Notes: generated by a model from the letters alone, not told the origin. Shown: positions 1-6,567, counted from the stretch's first letter. The stretch is 8,145 nucleotides of DNA from Thermoplasmata archaeon (GCA_021845325.1 JAKBRR010000061.1:1-8145), one strand, 5' to 3'. Made by a program: numbers and translations.

Positions 1-85
1 AAACAGCCTATTTAAAAGTAGTGCTGCCTTGTTAGGAAAAATTGGTACTGCCCTTCGTTAACTCTTCTCTTAAAACTTAACGCCA

Positions 86-93
86 TTTATATA
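86..93 (+). promoter_or_regulatory. TATA box upstream of the integrase pseudogene
   Basis: TTTATATA is a near-consensus archaeal TATA box. A start about 25 bases downstream would fall near 111-116, slightly inside the ATG at 102. Either transcription starts closer than usual or the N-terminal codons of the decayed integrase are no longer used. Confidence 0.4.
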
Positions 94-101
94 CTCATTC
101 C

Positions 102-733
102 ATGGATCCATGTGGACACAACACCAAAAACCCATGGAAAGCGTTAAGTTTTGTCAGTATCTTAACATATACATTGAGAGCCATTGTTAGATCATCTGAG
201 AAGTTTGAGGTGAGGATCCTCAGACCGGTTGAGTTTGAAAAGATAAGGGATGCCTTGGATCCTTACACCAGGAGGATATGCACCTCTCTTCTTTTGACGG
301 GAATGAGGTATGCGGAACTGCAGAGGTTCAGGGAGAATCCGGACTGGCTTGATGGGAAGTTTGTATATCTTCCCAGGGGTTCCATGCTCAAGGTGAAGGC
401 AAAGCAGAGGGAAAGGGCCATAAGATTATCTGACATGGGAAAAACACTGATCCAGGATCTTTTCCTGGCACCGCATCCTCTTCCAGAACTATCGGCATTG
501 GACATGAAATTGAGGAGATTGTCAATGAAAGTGTTGGAGGGATCTCCAGTAAACAACAAGACGTTCAGGAAAACCTAGGAATCATGGCTTGTGTTCTATT
601 ATCCGGATAAGGCACTGCAGATCGCACTTAGCCAGGGTCATACTACAACCACGCAGTATGAGCATTACCTGAACATTCCTTTTGAAGATGATGATCGGAA
701 GGAGATGAGGAAATGGGTTGGGGGTGGATATAA
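102..733 (+). pseudogene. Tyrosine recombinase/integrase (Thermoplasmatales type), broken by an in-frame TAG and a probable frameshift
   Basis: This is a single-domain, tyrosine-recombinase-like protein of about 210 residues. It would cut and rejoin DNA through a tyrosine nucleophile. Visible landmarks are the first catalytic Arg in TGMRYAEL (R69), Lys residues at 97-101, the second Arg in FRKT (R156), and after the stop a GH (H180) with the likely nucleophile Tyr189 nine residues later. TAG at 576-578 interrupts the frame exactly where family members, as I remember them, read TRKTWESW, so it looks like a TGG-to-TAG change; the same frame then continues for about 50 family-like residues. Near 720 the frame seems to have lost one A: restoring it gives a WVEGWI ending and stop TAA at 731-733. 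No separate N-terminal core-binding domain is present. Two independent lesions argue for a dead gene. The family ending is recalled, not aligned. Confidence 0.75.
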
Positions 734-749
734 TTCAGTTAATCTGCCT

Positions 750-2405
750 TTAGTTTATTTTTCTGTTTTTTGGCTTATTTTTTATCCTTTCTTTGATGCG
801 GTCGTCTAAGTACGTTTCTTCTGGTATTATTGTTTTTATCGTTTTCGGGATTCCTTTGTAATGGCGAGTCCGAATATTTCCTGAAAACTCATCTGCATTA
901 GTATCGGTTAAGAGGCAGATGACGATCGTTTGTCTGAGCAGTTCGATATGTGTTTTGAACAGTGAATCCACTAACCGGAAATAATCGTATTCGTCATCTG
1001 CATAGTCCCCAGTTTCAACCAAAATATTCTTGAGGCATTCCTTCAAATCTCCGGGTTGAATTTCATGGTGTGTGTATTTGCTCCTAATGCAGTATCCAAG
1101 GTCGAAAACATCATAGATATATTTTGTATCATCGAAAACCAAATTGACGAGATTTTGCAAAGCAGTAGAAGTTTCATTCCTACTATTTTTGGTGACAGAG
1201 TAAAACTTTTCAAGAGTCTCTATGGTCATTCTCAATTTATAGATGCTGTCCCGATTACTCTCGATAATGTCATTGAATGACCTATAGGCATTCCGGAGAC
1301 GCTGATCCCCATCGAATCTCTTTCTTTCGGAATCATATATCCTCATTATACGGGAATTTTCTAGAAGTTTGAAGATTAACTTCTTGGTGGATCTCATTTT
1401 CTTTTCATCACCCAGATTCCATTCATAAAATCTATTACACGACTTCTGCTCATAACTCTTTATAAATCTATGGTAATTATATACCAGCCTCTCTCCTAGA
1501 TATATTGACCAACCCCCAATTGTGAAATTTAGGCAAGTTTCTGACTGAAGCAGACCCATAGTCAGTAAAGCTTCATTTAGTTCCCCAGACATCCATTGAA
1601 AACTCAGATCAAACGGAGTTATTAATGTGTAGTAGTTAGGAAGGTTCATCATAAAGCCACGTTGTTTCCTGTGGAACCTGACAGGAATATATTGTACATT
1701 TTCTTCGACAGATACAATTAGAGAAGATGGAGTAAGTGTTGGCCTCTTTACATCCTTTGGGATTTGATTTTCTGCCGTCAAGCCACCGATTTCTATAAAT
1801 TTAGGGAAATCCTCTGTTTGTGGCAAACGAATTCTTGTTTTCTTGTTTCTCTTCTCAGTTTCTATTGTAATATCAAATTGCTTACCTTTCAGTTCTCCTT
1901 CCATTTTGGGTATTATGTTGGATATGCCTGAGTATGCTCTTATCACAATATCCTTTTGGAGCAATTCATCCAATAATGAGAGTTCATTAGTTCCCAATTT
2001 TGGATCCTCATTTCTATCAATTGATTCAAGAATTTTGTCGGCAAAGTTATAGACTAAAATTGAAGTTGCAAGGTCATCCAATAGATCATTGGAGTTTCCC
2101 GGATGCTTGGAATTGGCAAAAATCTCCTTGAATTTTTTGACGTTATCGCTCTTGGTAAGAAAATTTTCGCAAAATCGCTCCTCAGAATTCGGAGAAAATC
2201 TGTGTCCGGCAAATATTTTCCCGCCATATGAAAGTTCATATGAATTTATATACTCGCTAGGATGGGGTTCGTAAAACGTTTTGGACTCTAGCGTTAATAA
2301 TCCGGGATCACTTGGATGATACGAAAGGGGATATGCAGTTCTATCATTTTCGACATCTAAGATTAAATCATCCCAAATTAACCGGCCAATCTCTTCTAAG
2401 CTCAT
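750..2405 (-). CDS. Large protein with a C-terminal ApeA-like HEPN domain (putative defence RNase)
   Basis: The product is 551 residues. Residues 1-368 match nothing I recognise. From about 369 to 500 the pattern is that of Apea-like HEPN domains: an opening helix beginning RLRNAYRSF, a helix with an acidic IETLEKF, then YCIRSKYTHH, where R441 and H446 form the R-x4-H motif that catalyses metal-independent RNA cleavage in HEPN nucleases. The C-terminus is Lys/Arg-rich (from about 537), which could bind RNA. I see no signal peptide or membrane segment, so it should be cytoplasmic. ApeA proteins are single-gene abortive-infection systems thought to cleave host RNA on phage sensing; whether this one acts alone is unknown. 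It is divergent from viperin, and a TATA-like element at 2430-2436 predicts a leaderless transcript starting at the ATG. It looks more AT-rich than the integrase beside it, consistent with separate acquisition. I infer the HEPN assignment from motif and helix pattern only. Confidence 0.72.
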   Translation of the reverse strand: MSLEEIGRLIWDDLILDVENDRTAYPLSYHPSDPGLLTLESKTFYEPHPSEYINSYELSYGGKIFAGHRFSPNSEERFCENFLTKSDNVKKFKEIFANSKHPGNSNDLLDDLATSILVYNFADKILESIDRNEDPKLGTNELSLLDELLQKDIVIRAYSGISNIIPKMEGELKGKQFDITIETEKRNKKTRIRLPQTEDFPKFIEIGGLTAENQIPKDVKRPTLTPSSLIVSVEENVQYIPVRFHRKQRGFMMNLPNYYTLITPFDLSFQWMSGELNEALLTMGLLQSETCLNFTIGGWSIYLGERLVYNYHRFIKSYEQKSCNRFYEWNLGDEKKMRSTKKLIFKLLENSRIMRIYDSERKRFDGDQRLRNAYRSFNDIIESNRDSIYKLRMTIETLEKFYSVTKNSRNETSTALQNLVNLVFDDTKYIYDVFDLGYCIRSKYTHHEIQPGDLKECLKNILVETGDYADDEYDYFRLVDSLFKTHIELLRQTIVICLLTDTNADEFSGNIRTRHYKGIPKTIKTIIPEETYLDDRIKERIKNKPKNRKIN

Positions 2406-2429
2406 TATGCGAATTTAGGAACTTGAAAT

Positions 2430-2436
2430 TAATAAA
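2430..2436 (-). promoter_or_regulatory. Promoter (TATA) of the HEPN gene
   Basis: On the minus strand this reads TTTATTA, centred about 28 bases before the ATG at 2405. That places the transcript start within a few bases of the start codon, so a leaderless mRNA is likely. Confidence 0.5.
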
Positions 2437-2443
2437 TGTTTTG

Positions 2444-2527
2444 ATATTATACGATGGAAAAAATATTATACTTCTAAAAGATAGCGTATTAACTTCAGCG
2501 ATTTGGGCTATGCCCATTTGACTTCAG
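2444..2527. repeat. Repeat cluster in the HEPN/viperin divergent control region
   Basis: Three small ordered elements lie between the two divergent genes. ATATTATAC occurs at 2444-2452 and again at 2463-2471, 19 bases apart. ACTTCAG occurs at 2492-2498 and 2521-2527. Between the ACTTCAG copies is a perfect inverted repeat, TGGGC-TAT-GCCCA, at 2504-2516. This arrangement is compatible with operators for a shared regulator, but each element is short and could be chance. No regulator gene is adjacent. Confidence 0.35.
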
Positions 2528-2573
2528 TCACGCCAATGTTAATAATTCCGAAACGTAATTGGATACAGGTATG

Positions 2574-2580
2574 CTATAAA
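2574..2580 (+). promoter_or_regulatory. Promoter (TATA) of the viperin gene
   Basis: CTATAAA lies about 54 bases before the viperin ATG at 2631. A start about 26 bases downstream gives a leader of roughly 29 bases. No good Shine-Dalgarno sequence is visible in that leader. This makes viperin one of the few genes here not predicted to be leaderless. Confidence 0.4.
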
Positions 2581-2630
2581 GGCGATGTGCTAGGCCTTAA
2601 GGTTTTGTATCAGTTCTATTTAGACACAAA

Positions 2631-3488
2631 ATGCGGAGAGTGGAAGCTTTGAATCTGCCTTACGCAGTCAATTGGCATATCACTTACCAGTGTAACTATA
2701 GTTGTTCTTTTTGCTTCTTTAGGAATCCTGGTGATAAGAAAGACAGAACCCCAAAACTAAGCATTAGCATTGAACGTGCATATGAGATTATCAAAACACT
2801 TAGGCAGTCCGGCGTAAAACGTATAAATTTCGCAGGTGGAGAACCAACACTCGTTAAAGAGTTTCCCCTCATTGTAAATTATTCCCATTCTGTGGGCATA
2901 GTGAACACAGTGGTTACTAATGGAACAGGAGTAACAGAAAAGCTGGTGAATCAGATAGGTTCCTCAATTCGTGCAGTTAAACTGAGTATAGATTCCGCAG
3001 ATGATGAAGTAGAGAAGAGTCTGGGAAGGGGGTATGGCCAGCACATCAGCACCATAATCAAAGCAGCTGACATAGTGCGAAAACACGGGGTACAAATTAT
3101 GGCCAACACAGTCGTGACTTCCCAGAATTGGAGGGAAGACATGCACAATATAATCGAAAGGATTCAACCAATTAGATGGAAAGTTTTTCAGGTGCTCCCG
3201 GTAAAAGATCAGAATTTAAATGAATATAATTATTTGAAGGTAACAGAAAACCAGTTTTCGGAATTTGTTAAGAGGCACGGAGATATACCTTCAATGGTGC
3301 CGGAAGACAACAGTCTCATGACGGAAAGTTACCTCATGATCGATCCGCTTGGTCGTTTCTTCCAAAACAAGGATTCAAAATACACTTTGAGCGAAAGCAT
3401 CCTAGAAGTTGGCTTGAAAAATGCCTTCGCGCAAATTTCCTTTGACCAAGCCAAGTATGTGCTCAGGGAAAGAGGAAATGAGGAGTGA
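2631..3488 (+). CDS. pVip: Prokaryotic viperin (pVip), radical-SAM ddhNTP synthase
   Basis: Viperins use S-adenosylmethionine and a [4Fe-4S] cluster to convert a nucleoside triphosphate into its 3'-deoxy-3',4'-didehydro form, which terminates viral RNA synthesis. The 285-residue protein carries the cluster motif C21-x3-C25-x2-C28 and matches animal viperin far beyond the radical-SAM core: NWHITYQC before the cluster (N14), INFAGGEP at 65-72, SIDS at 119-122, GRGYG at 132-136, RWKVFQ at 182-187, FVKRH at 212-216, VPEDN at 223-227, SYLMID at 233-238 and GRFF at 241-244. It lacks the amphipathic membrane helix of animal viperin, as expected for prokaryotic forms, and should be cytosolic. ATG 2631 is the only possible start because an in-frame TAA lies at 2598. 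The C-terminus stops soon after RERG, apparently shorter than in animal viperin. The base preference (CTP, UTP or GTP) cannot be read from sequence. No NMP-kinase neighbour is present. Confidence 0.93.
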   Translation: MRRVEALNLPYAVNWHITYQCNYSCSFCFFRNPGDKKDRTPKLSISIERAYEIIKTLRQSGVKRINFAGGEPTLVKEFPLIVNYSHSVGIVNTVVTNGTGVTEKLVNQIGSSIRAVKLSIDSADDEVEKSLGRGYGQHISTIIKAADIVRKHGVQIMANTVVTSQNWREDMHNIIERIQPIRWKVFQVLPVKDQNLNEYNYLKVTENQFSEFVKRHGDIPSMVPEDNSLMTESYLMIDPLGRFFQNKDSKYTLSESILEVGLKNAFAQISFDQAKYVLRERGNEE

Positions 3489-3595
3489 TCGACAAAGTGA
3501 AATTAACTCATTCTTATTATCGATTTCTTTGTTCATGGTATTTCATCGGACTAATTCTTTTATGAAGCGGGATGACAGGTTGCTTGGGTCCTACC

Positions 3596-3601
3596 TTTTT
3601 T
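3596..3601 (+). terminator. T-tract terminator candidate downstream of viperin
   Basis: Six consecutive T residues follow CTACC about 108 bases after the viperin stop. Archaeal termination commonly occurs at such T-tracts without a stem. The same stretch overlaps a TATA-like TTTATATTA at 3599-3607, so its role is ambiguous. Confidence 0.3.
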
Positions 3602-3677
3602 ATATTATCTTAGTTCTGAGGTATTTATGAAATTAGTGGATCTACCAAAAACCTACCCCTCAAAATTAACTAATTTC

Positions 3678-3685
3678 TTTATATA
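3678..3685 (+). promoter_or_regulatory. Strong orphan TATA box in the convergent gap
   Basis: TTTATATA, preceded by AATTTC, is among the best TATA matches in the window. It sits where no annotated gene follows. A start about 26 bases downstream would fall at about 3706, the first base of an inverted repeat, which suggests a non-coding transcript. Confidence 0.45.
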
Positions 3686-3705
3686 TCACCCATCCCTCTT
3701 TTGAG

Positions 3706-3826
3706 TGTCCCGAAAGGAGTTCTTTGTGGGACAGTGGATGGACATAGACTACTGTATGTATACTGAGTAGAATAACAAATAAAGGATATGATTTAAACGA
3801 AATCAGACATTCTGACTGAAATGTCA
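3706..3826 (+). ncRNA. Candidate small RNA with three stem-loops
   Basis: Three inverted repeats follow the orphan TATA box. The first pairs TGTCCC (3706-3711) with GGGACA (3728-3733), with an inner AAAG/CTTT stem around a GAGTT loop. The second pairs CTACT (3749-3753) with AGTAG (3766-3770), with a further GTAT/ATAC inside. The third pairs GACATT (3806-3811) with AATGTC (3820-3825) around CTGACTGA. The predicted transcript start coincides with the first base of stem one. No Rfam family is recognised. It could instead be a terminator complex for the endonuclease operon on the minus strand, protein-binding sites or decayed coding sequence. The 3' end is a guess. Confidence 0.3.
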
Positions 3827-3883
3827 GGTTAATATGTCTCAATTTGGGTGTTGATTTAATTGGTGCGAGTTAATATTTCTGGT

Positions 3884-4984
3884 TCATCTTACAAATCTAA
3901 TTTGTGCAATTAATGTTAGTTCTTGCCGGTTCGGAGCTCCATGGATATATCCATAATTGTGCCTAATTGTGCTTGGGGCATCAAATTTAGTGTTTTCGAA
4001 TAAAAACTTACGAAGATTTTGAGGGTTGGAATATGTGAAGCATGAAATTTCTCCTTTGTGCCCAACAATAATGAAACCCCCGCTTACGTCATAACTGCCG
4101 GACCACTCTGATGCAGAGGTCATGCCGGATGCAACGTGAAGCAGAAGCTCCTCATACTTGAATTGCAAATGGTGCGAACTGAAGTCAGATCTGCCACTCA
4201 CGGCTGCAAAGGTGCCGTTGTTTTTTCCCTCGAGCATTTTGACTATGTCAAACATTGTTCGGTTCCCGGGGGCAGAAAAGTATGCAAGAACAGAGTAGGC
4301 ATAAATTTCTGGAAACTCTAGATCCACATATGTAAGATTCCTTCTAAACGTGTCGTTTACATAGCCGGAATACTTTAGTTTTATACCTAAATCAGCAATT
4401 TTCCTGATCCTATCCCTCACTGTTTGAAGATTGTTTATTTTATCAACTTCTGTCCGTTCCAAACTGCCTGTTAATTTGAAAATTATCCCTGAAGACTTTG
4501 AAACATTGAACAAGGTTGGTGGACTCCCCATAAGTGACTTCACGCTAAATGTCAAGTAGTCAAGGTCTCCAGTGAACATATTTCTGATAACGACGCCGAT
4601 ATCACTCCTGCGACCGCTGTTACCTCTTATCAAGTTTAGGTTGGTCTTTTCCAAGATGGAATCTGCACCTGGGATTGAGAAAGAACCTTTTCCATTTCTA
4701 CCATAAAGAATTCCTCTTTTAATAATCTCGGATAAATTCTTCAATTCAGATCTGGAAATTCTTTCTCTGTATAGGCCTTGCTCCAATATCGCATCACTCC
4801 CATCAATGCGTAATGAGTAATAATTTCCGTCGGCTGAGCGGATCCCGGCAATGTCATACTGCCCATCGTTCCACACATCGAGTTTCCCACTCCATATAAG
4901 TGAACTCGCAACGTAAATTTCCGACCATTCTCCGGCATTAAGGTGCAAAGACAAAATTATGCAACTCCAAGGCTTTAAGCGCAT
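3884..4984 (-). CDS. HpaII-family type II restriction endonuclease (probably CCGG)
   Basis: Up to 366 residues, close to the roughly 358 of R.HpaII as I recall it. It would cut unmethylated DNA. Family-like landmarks are GEWSEIY near the N-terminus (18-24), SDIG (127-130) and FSVKSLMGSPPTLFN (146-160). The last pair suggests a PD-(D/E)xK-type site with D128 and K149, with Ser147 where an acidic residue is usual. The gene follows the cytosine methyltransferase on the same strand. ATG 4984 overlaps the methyltransferase by 47 bases and lacks a ribosome site. A TTG at 4954, ten bases after GGAG (4965-4968), is a credible alternative and puts GEWSEIY nearly at the N-terminus as expected. No separate promoter is seen, so translation is probably coupled to the methyltransferase. 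CCGG specificity is inferred from family resemblance. Confidence 0.82.
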   Translation of the reverse strand: MRLKPWSCIILSLHLNAGEWSEIYVASSLIWSGKLDVWNDGQYDIAGIRSADGNYYSLRIDGSDAILEQGLYRERISRSELKNLSEIIKRGILYGRNGKGSFSIPGADSILEKTNLNLIRGNSGRRSDIGVVIRNMFTGDLDYLTFSVKSLMGSPPTLFNVSKSSGIIFKLTGSLERTEVDKINNLQTVRDRIRKIADLGIKLKYSGYVNDTFRRNLTYVDLEFPEIYAYSVLAYFSAPGNRTMFDIVKMLEGKNNGTFAAVSGRSDFSSHHLQFKYEELLLHVASGMTSASEWSGSYDVSGGFIIVGHKGEISCFTYSNPQNLRKFLFENTKFDAPSTIRHNYGYIHGAPNRQELTLIAQIRFVR

Positions 4985-5978
4985 TAGCTGCGACCTGTTT
5001 AATCATCGGTACGGGTACGGAATTTGCAAACTGTTTGTATGCTTGGACATCAGAAACAGGTATGATAAATTTATCGGGAAAACCCTGGAGTCTTGCCCAT
5101 TCCCTTGGAGTCATTTTTCTCAGAAATTCTCCGTTTACTTCGCCTTTGATTCTTGTAACCGGTTTTGTTGAAACAAGTCTATCGTCCTTAATCAAATTTC
5201 TTTCTTTGCCCATTCCACCTATAACTATAGCATTGGCAATATCGCATTTCTCAAGCACCTGATATCCAAATCCGTGGCCTTTTTCCTTATGTCTTTCCTT
5301 GTGTCTTTTAAGTGAGGTCAGGTACGCATCGGAGAGATAATACTTCACCGAAACAGGGTTTTCTTCAATTATATCATCGATAGTTGTCTTCAAACCTGTC
5401 GGGTGTGGATAAGTGAAAATACTGGCGTCCAAATCGCTTCTGAATCCAACGATGATAACACGCTGTCTTTTCTGTGGAACTCCAAAATCAGATGCATCAA
5501 GAACTTTAGGAGGAGGGACAGTGTATCTAAGGTCCCCTCTTAGGATTTCAAGAATCGTTTTCAAGGTTCTTCCCTTATCGTGATAAATCAACCCTTTCAC
5601 GTTCTCTAAAATGAATATTTTTGGTCTTTTCTCCTTTAATATTCTGGCTATTTCAAAGAACAGTGTACCCCTGGTATCTTCGAATCCGCCTCTCTTACCT
5701 GCAATTGAAAAGGCTTGGCATGGAAATCCTGCAGTCAAGACATCATGATCAGGAATGGTCGATGCATCAACTTCTCTAATATCTCCCTTCGGGATTTCGC
5801 CGAAATTGATTTCATAGGTTTGGGCAGCATATTTGTCTATGTCTGAGGAAAAAACACATTTACCTTGAAATTCTTGTAAAGCAAGCCGAAAGCCTCCAAT
5901 TCCGCAAAAAAGATCAACAAATGTAAATTCGGGACTGATCGGTGCGGGGAAAGGTGTCCAGTGACTTTCAGATTTCAT
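4938..5978 (-). CDS. DNA (cytosine-5) methyltransferase of the HpaII-like system
   Basis: This 346-residue enzyme transfers a methyl group from S-adenosylmethionine to cytosine C5, protecting host sites. All main motifs are present in order: I DLFCGIGGF (22-30), IV GFPCQAFS with catalytic Cys87, VI ENV (125-127), VIII QKRQRVIIVG (169-178), a target-recognition region around 200-285, IX REWARLQGFPD (292-302) and X QFANSVPVPMI (316-326). It therefore looks active. The frame can open at TTG 5984, but ATG 5978 fits better: a TATA-like element at 6005-6014 puts the transcript start at about 5983. Its own promoter would let methylation begin independently of vsr and before the endonuclease. It lies 78 bases after vsr and overlaps the endonuclease frame. 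Specificity is inferred as CCGG from the adjacent HpaII-like nuclease and is not proven by the recognition region itself. Confidence 0.95.
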   Translation of the reverse strand: MKSESHWTPFPAPISPEFTFVDLFCGIGGFRLALQEFQGKCVFSSDIDKYAAQTYEINFGEIPKGDIREVDASTIPDHDVLTAGFPCQAFSIAGKRGGFEDTRGTLFFEIARILKEKRPKIFILENVKGLIYHDKGRTLKTILEILRGDLRYTVPPPKVLDASDFGVPQKRQRVIIVGFRSDLDASIFTYPHPTGLKTTIDDIIEENPVSVKYYLSDAYLTSLKRHKERHKEKGHGFGYQVLEKCDIANAIVIGGMGKERNLIKDDRLVSTKPVTRIKGEVNGEFLRKMTPREWARLQGFPDKFIIPVSDVQAYKQFANSVPVPMIKQVAANALKALELHNFVFAP

Positions 5979-6004
5979 AATCAATAAACTCTATGATAAG
6001 GTTC

Positions 6005-6014
6005 TTAAAAATAT
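6005..6014 (-). promoter_or_regulatory. Promoter (TATA) of the methyltransferase gene
   Basis: The minus strand reads ATATTTTTAA, centred about 31 bases before ATG 5978, giving a predicted leader of about five bases. It supports ATG 5978 over the TTG six bases upstream and an independent start within the vsr-methyltransferase-endonuclease set. Confidence 0.5.
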
Positions 6015-6056
6015 TTCTGGACCCAAACCACTTATTATCTCACTTCATACAGGTAC

Positions 6057-6455
6057 TTACTGATTTAGCAATGAGGTAAGAGTGAACATAGTTTCGTAGA
6101 ACCTTTTTTTTAGATCGCACTGCCAAAGTTTTATTACTTTCCACCCTTCAGAAGTAAGTTTAAATTCAGTTTCCATGTCTCTTATTCTGTTTCCGGTGAG
6201 TTTTTTCAACCAAAATTCTATGTTCGTTTTTGGCAAGTTTGATAGCTTGCACCCATGCATATGCCAGAAACATCCATTGACAAACACAGCAATCTTCTTT
6301 TTTGGAAAAATTATATCAGGTCTACCTGGAAGCGTATTTTTGATTCTGTATCTAAATCCATTTGAATAGAGGTACCTTCTAACCATTACTTCAAGTAAAG
6401 TATTTTTAGAAGGAACCCTGGACATGTTCCAACTTCTCTGTTCAGCTGTGTTCAT
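6057..6455 (-). CDS. vsr: Very short patch repair endonuclease Vsr
   Basis: Vsr nicks beside T in T:G mismatches left when 5-methylcytosine deaminates, so repair restores C. The protein is 132 residues from ATG 6455, near the usual 130-156. Motifs in order: AEQRSWNMSRV with a downstream Glu (E22), GRPDIIF with metal-binding Asp (D47), VNGCFWHMHGC (59-69) with catalytic/zinc-site His and Cys, then FWLKK...N..RD and GWKVIKLWQCDL, all typical of the family. A GTG at 6485 would add ten residues (MYKSAKKIRT), but it lies inside the best TATA element, and Vsr proteins normally begin just before the T-x-EQRS segment, so ATG 6455 is preferred. Its place directly upstream of a C5-cytosine methyltransferase is the usual arrangement and implies it repairs mismatches at that enzyme's sites. 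Confidence 0.93.
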   Translation of the reverse strand: MNTAEQRSWNMSRVPSKNTLLEVMVRRYLYSNGFRYRIKNTLPGRPDIIFPKKKIAVFVNGCFWHMHGCKLSNLPKTNIEFWLKKLTGNRIRDMETEFKLTSEGWKVIKLWQCDLKKRFYETMFTLTSLLNQ

Positions 6456-6476
6456 AGTTCTAATCTTTTTGGCGGA

Positions 6477-6493
6477 CTTATACACATTATACC
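6477..6493 (-). promoter_or_regulatory. Promoter (TATA) of vsr
   Basis: The minus strand carries two overlapping TATA-like elements: GGTATAATG (6485-6493) and GTGTATAAG (6477-6485). The second predicts a start at about 6454, at the ATG at 6455; the first predicts a leader of about eight bases. Both favour ATG 6455 over GTG 6485. Confidence 0.45.
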
Positions 6494-6567
6494 ATTACAG
6501 AATAGTAATTACCGTTTTCGCCTGCCATCATGCTTATGGTTCAACGTTAGCTTCAGATGGAAAGTAA

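Larger units (their letters stand above)
3489..3883. other. 395-base convergent intergenic region after viperin
   Basis: The viperin gene ends at 3488 and the restriction endonuclease ends at 3884 on the other strand, so this gap lies between convergent genes. It holds a T6 tract at 3596-3601, a possible 25-codon reading frame at 3627-3704, a strong TATA box at 3678-3685 and three inverted repeats at 3706-3825. The longer frame running out of viperin's 3' end (to 3630) looks random and hydrophobic and is not called. Confidence 0.6.

Noticed and set aside
263..559. Minus-strand 98-codon frame across the integrase
   Set aside because: It is antisense to a well-supported recombinase frame and its translation is Ser/Leu-rich with no recognisable motif.
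750..809. Hydrophobic read-through tail of the integrase frame, resembling a membrane segment
   Set aside because: It is the out-of-frame continuation past the probable one-base loss and the antisense of the Lys/Asn-rich C-terminus of the HEPN protein.
3492..3532. Inverted repeat ACAAAG (3492-3497) and CTTTGT (3527-3532) after viperin
   Set aside because: Six-base arms with a 29-base loop in A/T-rich sequence are expected by chance and lack a T-tract.
4741..4938. 65-codon minus frame whose ATG overlaps the methyltransferase stop (TAATG)
   Set aside because: The overlap looks like coupling, but the frame lies inside the HpaII-like endonuclease, which carries the family motifs in the other frame.
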